Shown: piece after piece, positions 24,326-35,283 of the stretch
Position numbering within the stretch: position 1 is the stretch's first letter
Layout: every line of letters starts with the position of its first letter
Origin: Aphrocallistes beatrix
Lineage: Eukaryota; Porifera; Hexactinellida; Sceptrulophora; Aphrocallistidae
Reading direction: 5' to 3'
Length of the DNA: 64,000 nucleotides
Assembly: GCA_963281255.1 (NCBI GenBank)
Contig: OY725491.1
Span: 1,798,001-1,862,000 of the forward strand
The notes under the pieces: generated by a model
The model's database searches: none
Seen by the model: only the letters and a program-made list of their open reading frames with translations
Told to the model about the DNA's origin: nothing
Made by a program: the position numbers and the translations under genes

Positions 24326-24830
24326 TCACCTCCTCCATGCTCAAATCTAATTAACAACCAACTGCTACTAATTAATATGTACTAACTATTGTACTTAGAA
24401 TTATGACCATCCTATCTGCTCAGATATGATTATGTTGGCTTTTGTAATGGTATTCTGCTCTAGTAGTAGTTCTGGTACTCCAGTGTTAATCAACATGTTC
24501 AGAATTATTCCTTTATTATCTACAATAATTTCAACATTAATTGTGACACAAAAATATCAAAACTACTCCATCATAGGATATTAATTCTATTCACAACTTT
24601 TAATAAGATTATATAATGAAATTCCAGGTCTTAATGCTAATTAGGTGCAACGTATTTATTTGCTACAGATGTGTTCTATTATTGTTTAGCCTTGGAGGAA
24701 AGTGTTGTTTTGGCCTACAAACCACCAGGTCTTTTAAGCTAGGTGCAATCCCTTCAACATTGTGGTTAAGAATGTTACTTCTCTAACAATGGATGACGTC
24801 TTTCACACTTTAAAAATGTTACATGACTAG

Positions 24831-25740
24831 TCGTGAAGTGCACTATTTCAATCAATCTGTACTATCATTCGATATCCTCCATTCATTGTGTCCCAACCAA
24901 AGTCTAATCTGACCAGCATTGCACGACCAATATAGTCCACAAGTAACATGTCTCAAACAATAATCTACATACCTATCTACAAGGCTGGATTCGGTTAACC
25001 GGTTAACCGTTCTCAATCTCGGTTAACGGTTTAAGAAAATCTCAATTAGCCGATCTGCCCTATTTTCTAAATATTTACTTTTCGATAGAGGTTCATGATT
25101 AATACTTCTAAAAAATTAGACAATATAATGTTTCAGGACAACTCGCTTCAAGCTTAAACTAAGAGATTTTTTAAAGATGTGAAAATGTGCATATTTGTTA
25201 ATGTTAATAATTATTTATCACAATTGAAAACAGCCGAGATAACTTCACTCAGATTTCAAATGCAAACTTCTCCACATTAGTAAAACTTTCTTTGCACTAT
25301 CTTACGACATTTAAAATTCGCCCAGAATTTACATGTGCGAATACTGTAATAGTTGCGTATTTGCATGCGAAAAATATTTTCTCACATATGGATATTATAC
25401 ATGGTATCTTAGGATTATGATCCACCTACTTTTGTACTACAATATAAGTAATCAGTATAACACACAGTACATCATTTATTGGATAATTATGTCTACAAAC
25501 TACAATGTAAAAAGTTATTTGAATTGTGGTATAAAGAAACTGCAAATAACAACTAATGCATGCAATCAAGAGCTAGGGGGAGAAAGATGAATGATACAAA
25601 AATATACAGTTAACTGGTGCAGTAAAAAACAATTATGTAGTAAAGTTAACTAACTGGAGACTGCTAGTTAAGGTTTTGAGTAGCTTATCACCTCTAGAGA
25701 CATCAATAGTTCACGGAGAGAACAAAGTGTTCCATCAATG
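24831..25740. other. No recognised gene
   Basis: Contains the GGTTAACCGGTTAACCG motif region at 24985-25080, shared with 6080-6240. An open frame at 25333-25590 shows no domain. The rest is AT-rich, leading to the 3' end of the channel gene at 25741. Confidence 0.45.
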
Positions 25741-28161
25741 TCAATTATCGCGAATCAGTTTCTTCAAAGTCGTAACTCCATAATACTTCAACAAAGTATT
25801 TTTGGAAAGCTTTTGATCTTCTATATACTCCACTTTTTTTATTTTTCGAAGATAATAGGAAAAGAGAGGGTTCTTTTCGATTTGAATAATGAAATTTAAC
25901 CTATGCCAAGCATAAGTTCGTTCCGAATTTCTTTTGATTTCACCATACGTGTCTGAGAGTTGGGCAATAAACACGTTGAGGAATACCACTACCGTGAGAA
26001 AGAGGAAACTTAAGTAGATGCAAGCAGCGAGCCAGTTAATATGCCGATACAAATATTCATCGGAATAAACATTGCCTTCCAGCAACACTCTTAACCCGGA
26101 GAGGAATACCCACTGCACTTCATTGTCAACACCAAGAGTTCGCACTGTGTCTTGCCTTAGGGAATTATTCGCGAAACCTGCTGAAATGTATGGAGTGAGA
26201 AGTGAGATGAAATAACCCCCAGTGAATATGAGGAGCGTTAGGCCGAAGAGGGTAGAGAATAATGGGACATCTTTAATTAAGATTTTGTAGATAATGGTGG
26301 AGTATGGCCCAATATAGCGAACGAGGACGACAAATTTGAAAATCCGGAGTGCGTTGGCGAAAAATGCGATAGTCGCGAATATCCATTGCACGGGTTGACT
26401 TGCGCTACGAAGAATAAAGAGAATGAACAATGTTAACAATCCAATAACATCGAGATAGTTTGATTGATCAGAAAAATAGTTTTTTATTAGACGAATGAAT
26501 AAAATTGAACTTTCTTTGTTTTTGTCACTAAATGTTAGTAGTTCACCCTTATTTTTCCTAGGTTCTATATTAACTGAGTTCATCAATTCTATTTCCTTAT
26601 CCCTTTCTTTCTTATCAGCTTTTATATCTTGTTTTGTCGAACGAATTTCACGAATAAATTCCATTGCCTCTGTAATACAATTGAATATGAAGTATCCAAT
26701 TACAAAAAGTTCTGTAAAGACACGAAAACCATCGAAGAATCCCATGTGTGCGTTACGAGGTATTGGTACATAGGATGCTTGTATTAGGGAGTAAGAGAGA
26801 GCGAGGAGGAAAGTGGCATAGGAAGCTATATTTAAAAATAACACCTTTTTTCCAAATTGTTCCATTCTCCGATCTACCAATATTCGTATTGTGCCATGGG
26901 AAGCAATTTCTTCTTCTCCCAAGCGTGCGATGCGTTGGAGAAAATAAGTATGCCTTTTTACGTACTCATCTTCATCTGGTAACTTTTTGTCTGTGTTTAG
27001 ATAAAGATATTGCGTTTTAACTATTCCCAAGCTTGTACTGTCATCTGGTGGCAAGACCATACGATCCAATATTGCAGTAATGGACTCTGTCATTCGATCG
27101 CGAACTAACTTCATCCAAGTTATATAGCATCTCTTTAGATACAATTTAATAAAATCTTCAGTGGGGTAAAGTTTAATTATTACAGCCGCGACATCATCTT
27201 TTCCATTTAAGCATGCTATCTCTAATCCATCGAACTTCCAAAGATTGGTACCAAAAGAAGCACCATTCTTTATTAGTTCCTTCACAGTGCTTGCATGACC
27301 AAGGCTTGCAGCTTTTGTCATTGGAACTTCCCCATAGTTATCTCTTTGATCGAGATTCACACCTTGACGAGCCAGAATAGCAATACAACCATCCTTGCCA
27401 CCTTCTGCAGCAATCAAAGCTGCTGTTTTTCCTTTGTCATCCCTCGTCGTGAAGTCAGCTCTATACTCGATTAGAAGCTGCAGTATTTCTTCATTGCCAT
27501 TGTCAGAGGCTAAATGTACCGCATTACGACCATCCGATGTACTTACATTAGGGTTCGCTTCATGCTCTAGAAGGTATCGAATCGTATGTTTATGGTCTTT
27601 CAAAATCGCTAAATGTAATGGGCGTTTGCCATCTTTATTTTCCGAATTTAAATCAATACGAGGTCTATCCTTGACTATTTCGTCTAGAACATGCCAACTC
27701 CCATACTCTGCAGCCACGTTTATATGTTTTTGGTAGATTGGAGCTCCTGCGTCTAGTAGCATTCGTGCAATGTCGCTGTAGTTTCCCTCACAAATTCTTT
27801 GCAGGGCATTTGCTAGCATATTTTTATATATTTCATCATCCTTACTTTCCTTTGTGTGTCTAACTATTATTATATTTATTATATCAGCACGGTTATAAAA
27901 TGCAACTTGACAAATTATGGAATCACCGTCTGATTCATAATTATACGGAGCAAGTCCCAATAGCATAGCCTTTAGTTGATACATATTCGAAGTTTGTAAT
28001 GCAGTATTCAACATTTTTTCATTTTCAGATGTACCGTTCCAATGTATAACGTCTTCTTCTGGAAATGTTTCTAGAAACTTTTCTAGATACGAAGCTACTT
28101 TCTCTTTCTTTGTATTAGGATTTGAAACCATTTCATGATATGGATTTTCCTTAGTAGCCAT
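25741..28161 (-). CDS. Ankyrin-repeat six-TM cation channel, copy C (intact)
   Basis: 806 residues from ATG 28161 (MATKENPYHEMV), uninterrupted in one exon. Ankyrin repeats span about 145-310 (KRPLHLAILKDHKHTIRYLL, NAVHLASDNGNEEILQLLI, TAALIAAEGGKDGCIAIL, VPMTKAASLGHASTVKELI). Hydrophobic segments lie at about 430-452, 468-492, 569-588, 592-617, 630-652 and 709-735. The pore-like VQWVFLSGLRVLLEGN is at about 678-693, and S6 ends in LNVFIAQLSDTYGEI. It is a diverged paralogue of A and B with the same layout. It ends at KYYGVTTLKKLIRDN, about 90 residues short of A, so it lacks their C-terminal coiled coil and may assemble or be regulated differently. A plasma-membrane cation channel, probably non-selective or calcium-permeable, is inferred. 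Confidence 0.9.
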   Translation of the reverse strand: MATKENPYHEMVSNPNTKKEKVASYLEKFLETFPEEDVIHWNGTSENEKMLNTALQTSNMYQLKAMLLGLAPYNYESDGDSIICQVAFYNRADIINIIIVRHTKESKDDEIYKNMLANALQRICEGNYSDIARMLLDAGAPIYQKHINVAAEYGSWHVLDEIVKDRPRIDLNSENKDGKRPLHLAILKDHKHTIRYLLEHEANPNVSTSDGRNAVHLASDNGNEEILQLLIEYRADFTTRDDKGKTAALIAAEGGKDGCIAILARQGVNLDQRDNYGEVPMTKAASLGHASTVKELIKNGASFGTNLWKFDGLEIACLNGKDDVAAVIIKLYPTEDFIKLYLKRCYITWMKLVRDRMTESITAILDRMVLPPDDSTSLGIVKTQYLYLNTDKKLPDEDEYVKRHTYFLQRIARLGEEEIASHGTIRILVDRRMEQFGKKVLFLNIASYATFLLALSYSLIQASYVPIPRNAHMGFFDGFRVFTELFVIGYFIFNCITEAMEFIREIRSTKQDIKADKKERDKEIELMNSVNIEPRKNKGELLTFSDKNKESSILFIRLIKNYFSDQSNYLDVIGLLTLFILFILRSASQPVQWIFATIAFFANALRIFKFVVLVRYIGPYSTIIYKILIKDVPLFSTLFGLTLLIFTGGYFISLLTPYISAGFANNSLRQDTVRTLGVDNEVQWVFLSGLRVLLEGNVYSDEYLYRHINWLAACIYLSFLFLTVVVFLNVFIAQLSDTYGEIKRNSERTYAWHRLNFIIQIEKNPLFSYYLRKIKKVEYIEDQKLSKNTLLKYYGVTTLKKLIRDN

Positions 28162-29200
28162 CGTTTTCAATCAGTTTCTCCCTAAAGTATTAAGAGCAAA
28201 ACATGAACATCTAACTAATAGATAGTGTCCCTACATAATTTATATGGGATTCAAAATAGCGTTCATTGAAATTTTTAGAAAATATGATATACGAGTACTA
28301 ATTGAATTTCGCCGAAAATGCCCTTTTTATTAATATAAAATCGAAATTACGAATCCGTACACCTTCGTTCATCCTGACTACGTATTATGTACCAATGATC
28401 GAAAAAATAGTTTGGATTGATGAATTTGCTCCGATTAATGAAACAATACTAATTCAATGGAGTATTAATTATTATTAAATTTGTATTGGTGGAATATTAA
28501 GGACATTATTATGTTATTATCGAGGGCTCGGAGGATTAGTGAGGTTCGGATGTACTATATTAAGAATCTACGTACAACCTTAATAACAACAGGTCAACTG
28601 TTGCTAGTTTCTAGCCTAATTTTGGAATTCGATTTCTTCAGGCATCTATCTTTACTATTAAAACCCGATAATTGTCAACCGTTGAAAGTCAGTTTCTAGA
28701 CTATTTTGGATTTTTTCTACTTTGTAACTATTGTAAACATTAAACAAATAGTTCATTAAATGGATTCGAAAATATGATACTCGAGATCTACACCTAGAAC
28801 CCCCATATTGTAGTGTCGCACAACCAAAATTCGTCAAATGGTATGAAAATGTATACGTATACATAAAGTAAAAAAGTAAAGTAAAAGTATTGTAGTGTCG
28901 TACAATGATTTCTATTGTGATAGTGTAGTCATATATATTGTATAGAAAGTGTGAAAAATGTTTTCCATTTTTTTTGTAGAGGTATGAAAATTTCGCTTAG
29001 ATGTTCGAACTTAATCGTAAATTCGTCATTTGACACCTACATGCCAATTTTCGTATCTCTAGGACTTGTTATTCCTCGATCAATTCTGACAAACAAACAA
29101 ATTCGAGCGTTTTAGTATATAAGTAAACACGATAATTACAACTATTTTTATTGCTAGGACATTACTCTAGCAATCTGACAAACCTAAATCTTTTTATAAT
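28162..29200. other. Upstream of channel C; dispersed repeats
   Basis: Contains a decayed pogo-like stretch (28350-28560: 'aatccgtacacc', 'gatcgaaaaaatagttt', 'ggttcggatgtac') and a relative of the 4260-4680 repeat tail (28800-29125: 'tagtgtcgtacaatgatttctattgtgatagtgtagtca' split across both). No gene is supported and no clear TATA box lies near 28161. Confidence 0.45.
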
Positions 29201-30932
29201 GTTAATGGATTCTGATTTGGTATGTTAGCATATTGAACACATTGTTTCGGAAAAATGCAATTCAGAATCTACACCCTTAAAAATCCTATACTGAAGGCTA
29301 GTCTCGATCTTATTTTGTGAATTCTTTCGCTCTATGTATTTATCATAAACAAAAACAAACAAAATATTTAACATATAGTTTCAAAAATATGATATTCGGA
29401 TTCTGCTGGTATATTATAATTTTCAAAATCATTTAACAAACAAACCTTAGTATCTTTCAGCTGTGAATATTTCTCGAAGTAACTATCAGGTTATGATTAC
29501 TATTACTATTATGGTGTATTTTTAGTCAATTAGATGTTACTTATGTTACTTATTTATACCTATTTCAAGGCACACATGGTTTAATCTAGGATAGTGGCTA
29601 TTGAATTAGGTCATAGAGCTACTTAGTGATGTTTATTCAAAATTTTGAAACTAAACCTTGATAACTTGACATAAACATTATTCAAATTTTACGATAAATG
29701 GTTTAAAATGCTTTTTGCTTAGAAGAAATAATGAATAATAAAAATCCCCTCGAAGAGATGGGAAGGTGTTTCTGCTAAGGATTCTCTAACATAACAAAGA
29801 AATATAGAAGGGAACCGGGGGAAGAAGGCAAGTATTTAGCTGTAGATCACTATTTGAACGTCCAAGATTCGCAAATTTTCCTTCTGAAGGGGGGAAGTCC
29901 CTTCGACAAAATCCTGCCCTGTGATTCAATTTTGTAGTGCAGTCCATTTTTTTCAAAAATAGCTCCCTCAACCGGGAACTCCACCTGACTTTTCAATTAA
30001 AAAGTTGAAATAAATCTGATACATCGATACGATTGAGCAGTTGACATATCACTAATTGCAATTAAATGAGTAAATCCTCTCTTATATAATACTCCCAACT
30101 GCATGTTTAGAGATAATGGTGATCAAGAACTAATTCTCCAATTCGATAACAAATAAATTTTATCCTATAACATATGTGATTCATTCTGTAATATTTGCCT
30201 TTATAAATTTCAAATCCACATCCGTATGGATGTCATCAAAGAACCACACTTTATAGCATAAGCGACGACCCCAAATGTATTGGAGGGAAAACTTGTTCTA
30301 TTACATAAAGTTATGGTTCTATAGAATTTAAATAGTATTGAAAGAAATTCATATGAGAAATTCAAGTTATTATTTTTATTGACAGTTGAATACATTTTAT
30401 TTTGCGACTATACAATACCTCACATCTAGCTTTCCGTTCCAGGAGGCCTGATCAACATCTTGAAAAGTGGAGGAGACGCCCACTCCCCTCATGGGGAGTA
30501 TGGGGGCTGGTCCCCACTAATTTGGCTAATTCTACGCCTATCTGCACTACCCTAATGCATTTGATCAAATCGAGCCAAAAGTTCGTTGATTATTTTTGAA
30601 AATATCTAGGAATTTTACTAATTTCATAACCTAAAAGCTAAGTGATTTCCTTCAATACTCAAGCTTTTACGTACTCAAATGTATACTGATCTGTGCTCAA
30701 GTATCTGTATATAATTGTCCCAAGATACTGACATTTACATTCTAGAAGCAAAATGAAATTAATCATTCAAGAATTTTTTTATGGAAAACAAAGATAACAA
30801 ATCAAGTGGAATAAGGTACATCAAACCATAGGTTTGTCACCACACAATCTACCAGAAGAATGTTTTAACTTCAACATAACTTCAGCTCTTCGAAATGTTT
30901 TTCTGTCTTTTGTTCACCAACAATGACTAGAC

Positions 30933-31283
30933 CAGTGGTTCTCAACCGGGGTGCCGCGGCACCCTGGGGTGCCATTTGCTTCCTCTAGGGGTGCCGCAGG
31001 CCTTACCACACTTACATACTGCTATATTTTATTTTCTATTGATACCATTGTCAATGTTGAATTTGATGATTGTCCTCTGACAATCCTCTGGAATAATTTA
31101 TTACACAATAATTTCCTAGTTTATTAATTAGTTATTCTATAATAAAGTCGTAATAATTCTAATCAATCTCCATTTTTAATATCATTTGTTCATTGGCCTG
31201 CCCCTAAGTCAAATTAAGGGGTGCCGCTGAAAGGTATAAGTTTAGAAAGGGTGCCGCGAGAAGAAAAAGGTTGAGAAACACTG
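30933..31283. mobile_element. 351-bp hAT-type MITE with 8-bp duplication
   Basis: The ends CAGTGGTTCTCAACC and GGTTGAGAAACACTG are typical of hAT elements. GACTAGAC is duplicated exactly at 30925-30932 and 31284-31291. The sister copy has a single 'gattagac' at 21866-21873, the empty site. 'ggggtgccgc' runs repeat inside. No transposase. Confidence 0.85.
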
Positions 31284-31314
31284 GACTAGACACTGGAGAT
31301 TACTAATTGTAACA

Positions 31315-31490
31315 TTAATCACTCTTCAATAAATCATTGATAATTCATTTTAACCATCATGCAGATATTTTCATAATATATTTACTCCTCAATGAGTCAA
31401 TTGATAATTCATTTTAACTATCCTGTAGATAGTGCAATGGTAGAGTTGCTACTCAATGAGTCAATTGATAATTCATTTTAACTATCCTGC
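31315..31490. repeat. Tandem array of ~70-bp units (about 3)
   Basis: Same unit as at 21895-22240 with fewer copies. The array is followed after about 70 bp by the junction into the truncated Cys-rich gene. Confidence 0.7.
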
Positions 31491-31559
31491 ACTATTGCAC
31501 ATCCAGTATTATTATTGGTCAAAAATAGCACAATATTATAACTACTACTTGTATATTCA

Positions 31560-31985
31560 TTTGCATTCAAAGAAGTGAAAGGAAGAGTCAACATTGAGAA
31601 GATAGAGACTCTAGTCCATGCACTAGGAGAAGGAGTAGGTCTTAGAGGGGATGAGTTTCCGAGTGCATTGGCAATCTACGCTGCTGCAAAATCCTTCCTT
31701 TCCCCCACTAACCTTAGAGCCTATACAGCAAAGGACTGTGACACAATGTCTGGGAGTGGATTATGTCCAAATGAAAAGAGCAAATCATGCAAAAATAAAC
31801 CGATTGGTAAAGATTGCCTCGGAATGTGTGGCTATGGGACTAAATGCTGGTCTTACGTCTGTGGAGACTGCTGTACTCATAGGGGATGTTGTCTGCATGA
31901 CGTGTGCTGTAGAAAACATGGAATGACGTCATGGCAGTGTTTGTGGATATTCGGTTTTTCCTGCAAAAATTATAGGAAGTGCTGA
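31560..31985 (+). pseudogene. 5'-truncated duplicate of the Cys-rich secreted protein gene
   Basis: Homology to 23474-24325 starts at codon ~143 (TTTGCATTC) and runs to the same stop. No in-frame ATG lies before the homology: going upstream from TTTGCATTC the frame reaches a TAA at 31539-31541. Signal peptide and the first half of the protein are absent. The remaining ~140 codons are fully open and keep all 16 Cys. Among the few differences are N to S, N to T, E to K and the pair RN to HD (31896-31901), so this copy has CCLHDVCC where the intact gene has CCLRNVCC. It is a pseudogene unless an upstream exon supplies a start. Confidence 0.75.
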
Positions 31986-32332
31986 TCACCTCATCCATGC
32001 TCAAATCTAATTAACAACCAACTGCTACTAATTAATATATACTAACTATTGTGCTTAGAATTATGACCATCCTATCAGCTCGGATATGATTATGTTGGCT
32101 TTTGTAATGGTATTCTGCTCTAGTTCTGGTACTCCAGTGTTAATCAACATGTTTAGAATTATTCCTTTATTATCTACAATAATTTCAACATTAATTGTGA
32201 CACAAAAATATCAAAACTACTCCATCATAGGATATTAATTCTATTCACAACTTTTAATAAGATTATATAATGAAATTCCAGGTCTTAATGCTAATTAGGT
32301 GCAACGTATTTATTTGCCACAGATGTGTTCTA

Positions 32333-32907
32333 CTTAGGGCGGTCAGAAAGTTCTAATCAGTGCTATCATATACTCTTATTGTACCTTATTGGATCGATAT
32401 TGAAGCTTGAATTTACTTCTTAACACATTCACAAGTGATACCAATTTACAGAATCAAAATCTAGAGAAAACTCTTTGTATACCACGTCCTATATATTGTG
32501 TCGCTTGAGCCACCGTGTAAAATTATGGCCACAAATCACCCGTTCACCACTCGTCCTTCCCTAAAAAGTAGGCTCCATTATCAGATATTTGAATCTGAGA
32601 GAGTATCATTCCCATCAACTTCCTAAGATTGATTTGTATTTGAGCATTCGTATCGCTTAGTAATGCCCTTGTAATGTCGTTACTCTTGAGGGAAGGTCGG
32701 GTGGTTTGTGGCCATAATTTTACACGGTGGCTCAAGCGACACAATATATAGGAAGTGGTATACAAAGAGTTTTCTCTAGATTTTGATTTTGTAAATTGGT
32801 ATCACTTGTGAATGTGTTAAGAAGTAAATTCAAGCTTCAATATCAATCTAATAAGGTACAATAAGAGTGTATGATAACACTGATTAGAACTTTCTGACCG
32901 CCCTAAG
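32333..32907. mobile_element. 575-bp Tc1/mariner-type MITE with ~208-bp inverted repeats
   Basis: It starts CTTAGGGCGGTCAGAAAG and ends CTTTCTGACCGCCCTAAG. The arms (about 32333-32541 and 32699-32907) are complementary with only a few mismatches. TA flanks both ends (32331-32332, 32908-32909). The sister duplication at about 24675 has the undisturbed site TTCTATTATTG, proving insertion after the duplication. No coding sequence. Confidence 0.9.
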
Positions 32908-33061
32908 TATTATTGTTTAACCTTGGAGGAAAGTGTTGTTTTGGCCTACAAACCACCAGGTCTTTTAAGCTAGGTGCAAATATCATTCAACATGAGTTGT
33001 TAAGGATGTTACTTCTCTAACAAAGGATAACGTCTTTCACATTTTATAAAAGATACATGAC

Positions 33062-33565
33062 TTGCGTTGCTTGCGCTGCGCGGCTGGCAGACATTTCGTG
33101 TCCGCCGGAGGCTCCCTTCGGTCGCCTGGAGGTGACATTGGTTAATTATAGGGGAGATATCATCTCTAAATATGTCCATCTTAGTTTTAAAATCGATATC
33201 ACTCGAAAAAACACCAAATTTGTCAATTTTTAAAATTTTTGATGAGTAATGATGACGTCATAGCAAAGTGATGAGTCATCATTTTTGAATGATAGTTGTA
33301 TCATATGTGAGACGTGTTAGTATACAGATTCTATCAAAATTTCAGCCTTCTATCTCCTATAATAGCTGAGTTATGCCCGAATAACTGTGTTGCTTAACTT
33401 TTAAAAATGTGACAATGACGTCATAATTCCATGATGAGCGATATTTTCGTCTGAGCTCAGAACTTACTGGAGCCATAGCCAAAAGACTCCCACATGCCAA
33501 AAATTAGCTTTCTGTGCTCGCCAGTTTCTTCAATCAATTCGTTACAGATATATATATATAAACAA
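33062..33565 (+). repeat. CRE/AP-1 repeat, copy R1
   Basis: Starts in the GC-rich head (TTGCTTGCGCTGCGCGGCTG, hairpin GACA..TTCGTGTC) and runs through two TGACGTCA sites to 'caatcaattcgttacagata'. Nearly full length, with a slightly shortened 5' end. It abuts the duplication boundary. Confidence 0.75.
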
Positions 33566-34080
33566 CCGCGCTTTGCTTGCTTGCGCTGCGCGGCTGGCGG
33601 ACACTTCGTGTCCGCCGGAGGCTCCCTTCGGTCGCCTGGAGGTGACATTGGTTAATTATAAGGGAGATAACATCTCTAAATACGTCTGTCCTACAGTTAT
33701 AATCGATATCGCACGAAAAATCACTAAATTTGTCAATTTTTATAATTTTGACGCGTAATGATGGCGTCATAACAAAGTGATGAGTCATCATTTTTTGATG
33801 AAAGTCGCATCATGTGTGAGGTATGTTAGTATACAGATTCTATTAAAATTTCAGCTTTCGATCTCCTATAATGGCTGAGTTATGCCCGAATAACTGTGTT
33901 GCTTAACTTTTAAAAATGTGACAATGACGTCATAATTCCATGATGAGTCGATATTTTCGTCTGAGCTCAGAACTTACTGGAGCCATAGCCAAATGACTCC
34001 CACATGCCAAAAATCAGCCTTCTGCGCCCGGCAGTTTCTTCAATCAATTCGTTACAGATATATATATATATACAAACAAT
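33566..34080 (+). repeat. CRE/AP-1 repeat, copy R2
   Basis: Full-length copy: GC head with the hairpin GGACACTTCGTGTCC, an ATCGATATC box, TGAGTCATCA, TGACGTCA in the distal part, and the 'ttcaatcaattcgttacag' end followed by (TA)n and 'atcgagttttaatagtaa'. The first CRE-like site here reads TGGCGTCA. Confidence 0.75.
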
Positions 34081-34740
34081 AATCGAGTTTTAATAGTAAA
34101 GATATATAAATAAATATACATTAATCGAGTTTTAATAGTAAGGATTACTTCTAAAAATTTGATTATACAATACAATGTTTCGAGACCATTGAAAATCATC
34201 AAATTTTTCAATACCGTATATCAGTTTGAAGATTAATCCAAAAATCCATATTCTACCAATTAATATTGACATCGGTTAATCGGTTAACCACCCTGGAGGA
34301 AACCAAAATAACCGAGCCCGTGACCTTCGTTATATAGGGCCATACTACTATGCACTGATTGACTCAACCATGGATTACTTAAAGTCTAATATTTTAATAA
34401 CCCATTATTGTAAAATATAACTTGAATATTATAGTAGTCGTAGTATGATTGATTTAAAGAAATTATATTATGTCTTTTTATTCCATCTTCATTCAACATG
34501 CGTATAAACATATGTATTATGGGATACAGGCAATTCGTGACATTACAATTCGTAATTCACCAATATAAAACTTATACTTGAGATTTGTGTGGTTTGCGGT
34601 TAATAATAAAGTTAAGAATTTAATGATTTCAATGATTGATCTGCTTAGATGCGAAATGTAGATTTGGAGTTGTCAATACAAGTAAATTAAATTGTAATGT
34701 CATGAATTGTATGTCATGAATTGTCTGTTCCCGAATTATG
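34081..34740. other. Interspersed sequence between repeats; no gene
   Basis: Two 'atcgagttttaatagta' element ends, then 34240-34390, which is matched in part at 51890-51960 and in inverted form at 38580-38640 ('gaccttcgttatata' region). No coding sequence. Confidence 0.4.
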
Positions 34741-34743
34741 TAT

Positions 34744-35275
34744 ACAAGCGCGATTCGCTTGCTTGCGCTGTGCGGCTGGCGGACACTTTGTGTCCGCCGG
34801 AGGCGCCCTTTGGGCGCCTGTGGTCACCATTGATTAATTATAAGGGAAATGACATCTCTAAATACGTCTGTCCTACTCTTATAATCGATATCACACAAAA
34901 AAATCACCAAATTTATCAATTTTTAACATTTTGATGAGTAATGATGACGTCATAACAAAGTGATAAGTCATCATAATAGTTGCATCATATGTGAGGTATG
35001 CTAGTATACAGATTCTATTAAAATTTCAGCCTTCTATCTCCTATTATGGCTGAGTTATGCTCGAATAACTGTATTGCTTAACTTTTAAAAATGTGACAAT
35101 GACGTCATAATTCCATGATGAGTCGACATTTTCGTGCTCAGAACTTAGTGGAGCCATAGCCAAAAGACTCCCACATGCCAAAAATCAGCTTTCTGTGACT
35201 GGCAGTTTCTTCAATCAATTCGTTACAGATATATATATATATATATATCCTTACTATTAAAACTCGATTAATGTA
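34744..35275 (+). repeat. CRE/AP-1 repeat, copy R3
   Basis: Full-length copy with a mutated head (CAAGCGCGATTCGCTTGC, GGACACTTTGTGTCC). It ends at a TA run followed by 'ccttactattaaaactcgat', the complement of the usual end sequence. Confidence 0.75.
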
Positions 35276-35283
35276 TATATATA

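Larger units (their letters stand above)
20400..24830 (+). repeat. Segmental duplication, copy 1 (source of the Cys-rich gene)
   Basis: Homologous to about 29200-33060 in the same orientation. Shared landmarks in order: 'aaaacaaacaa' unit (20765/29350), 'tatctttcag(t/c)tgtgaat' (20857/29450), 'gattcgcaaattttc' (21731/29867), 'aacttcaacataacttcag' (21810/30869), the 70-bp tandem array, the 3' half of the Cys-rich gene and about 500 bp of 3' flank. Copy 1 keeps the whole gene; copy 2 lacks its 5' half. A third channel gene lies between the copies. Confidence 0.75.
29200..33060 (+). repeat. Segmental duplication, copy 2
   Basis: Sister of 20400-24830. Relative to copy 1 it gained two elements at defined points (30933-31283 and 32333-32907), has fewer 70-bp tandem units, and lacks the segment matching about 22260-23895. 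It ends where a CRE/AP-1 repeat begins at about 33062. Confidence 0.75.
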
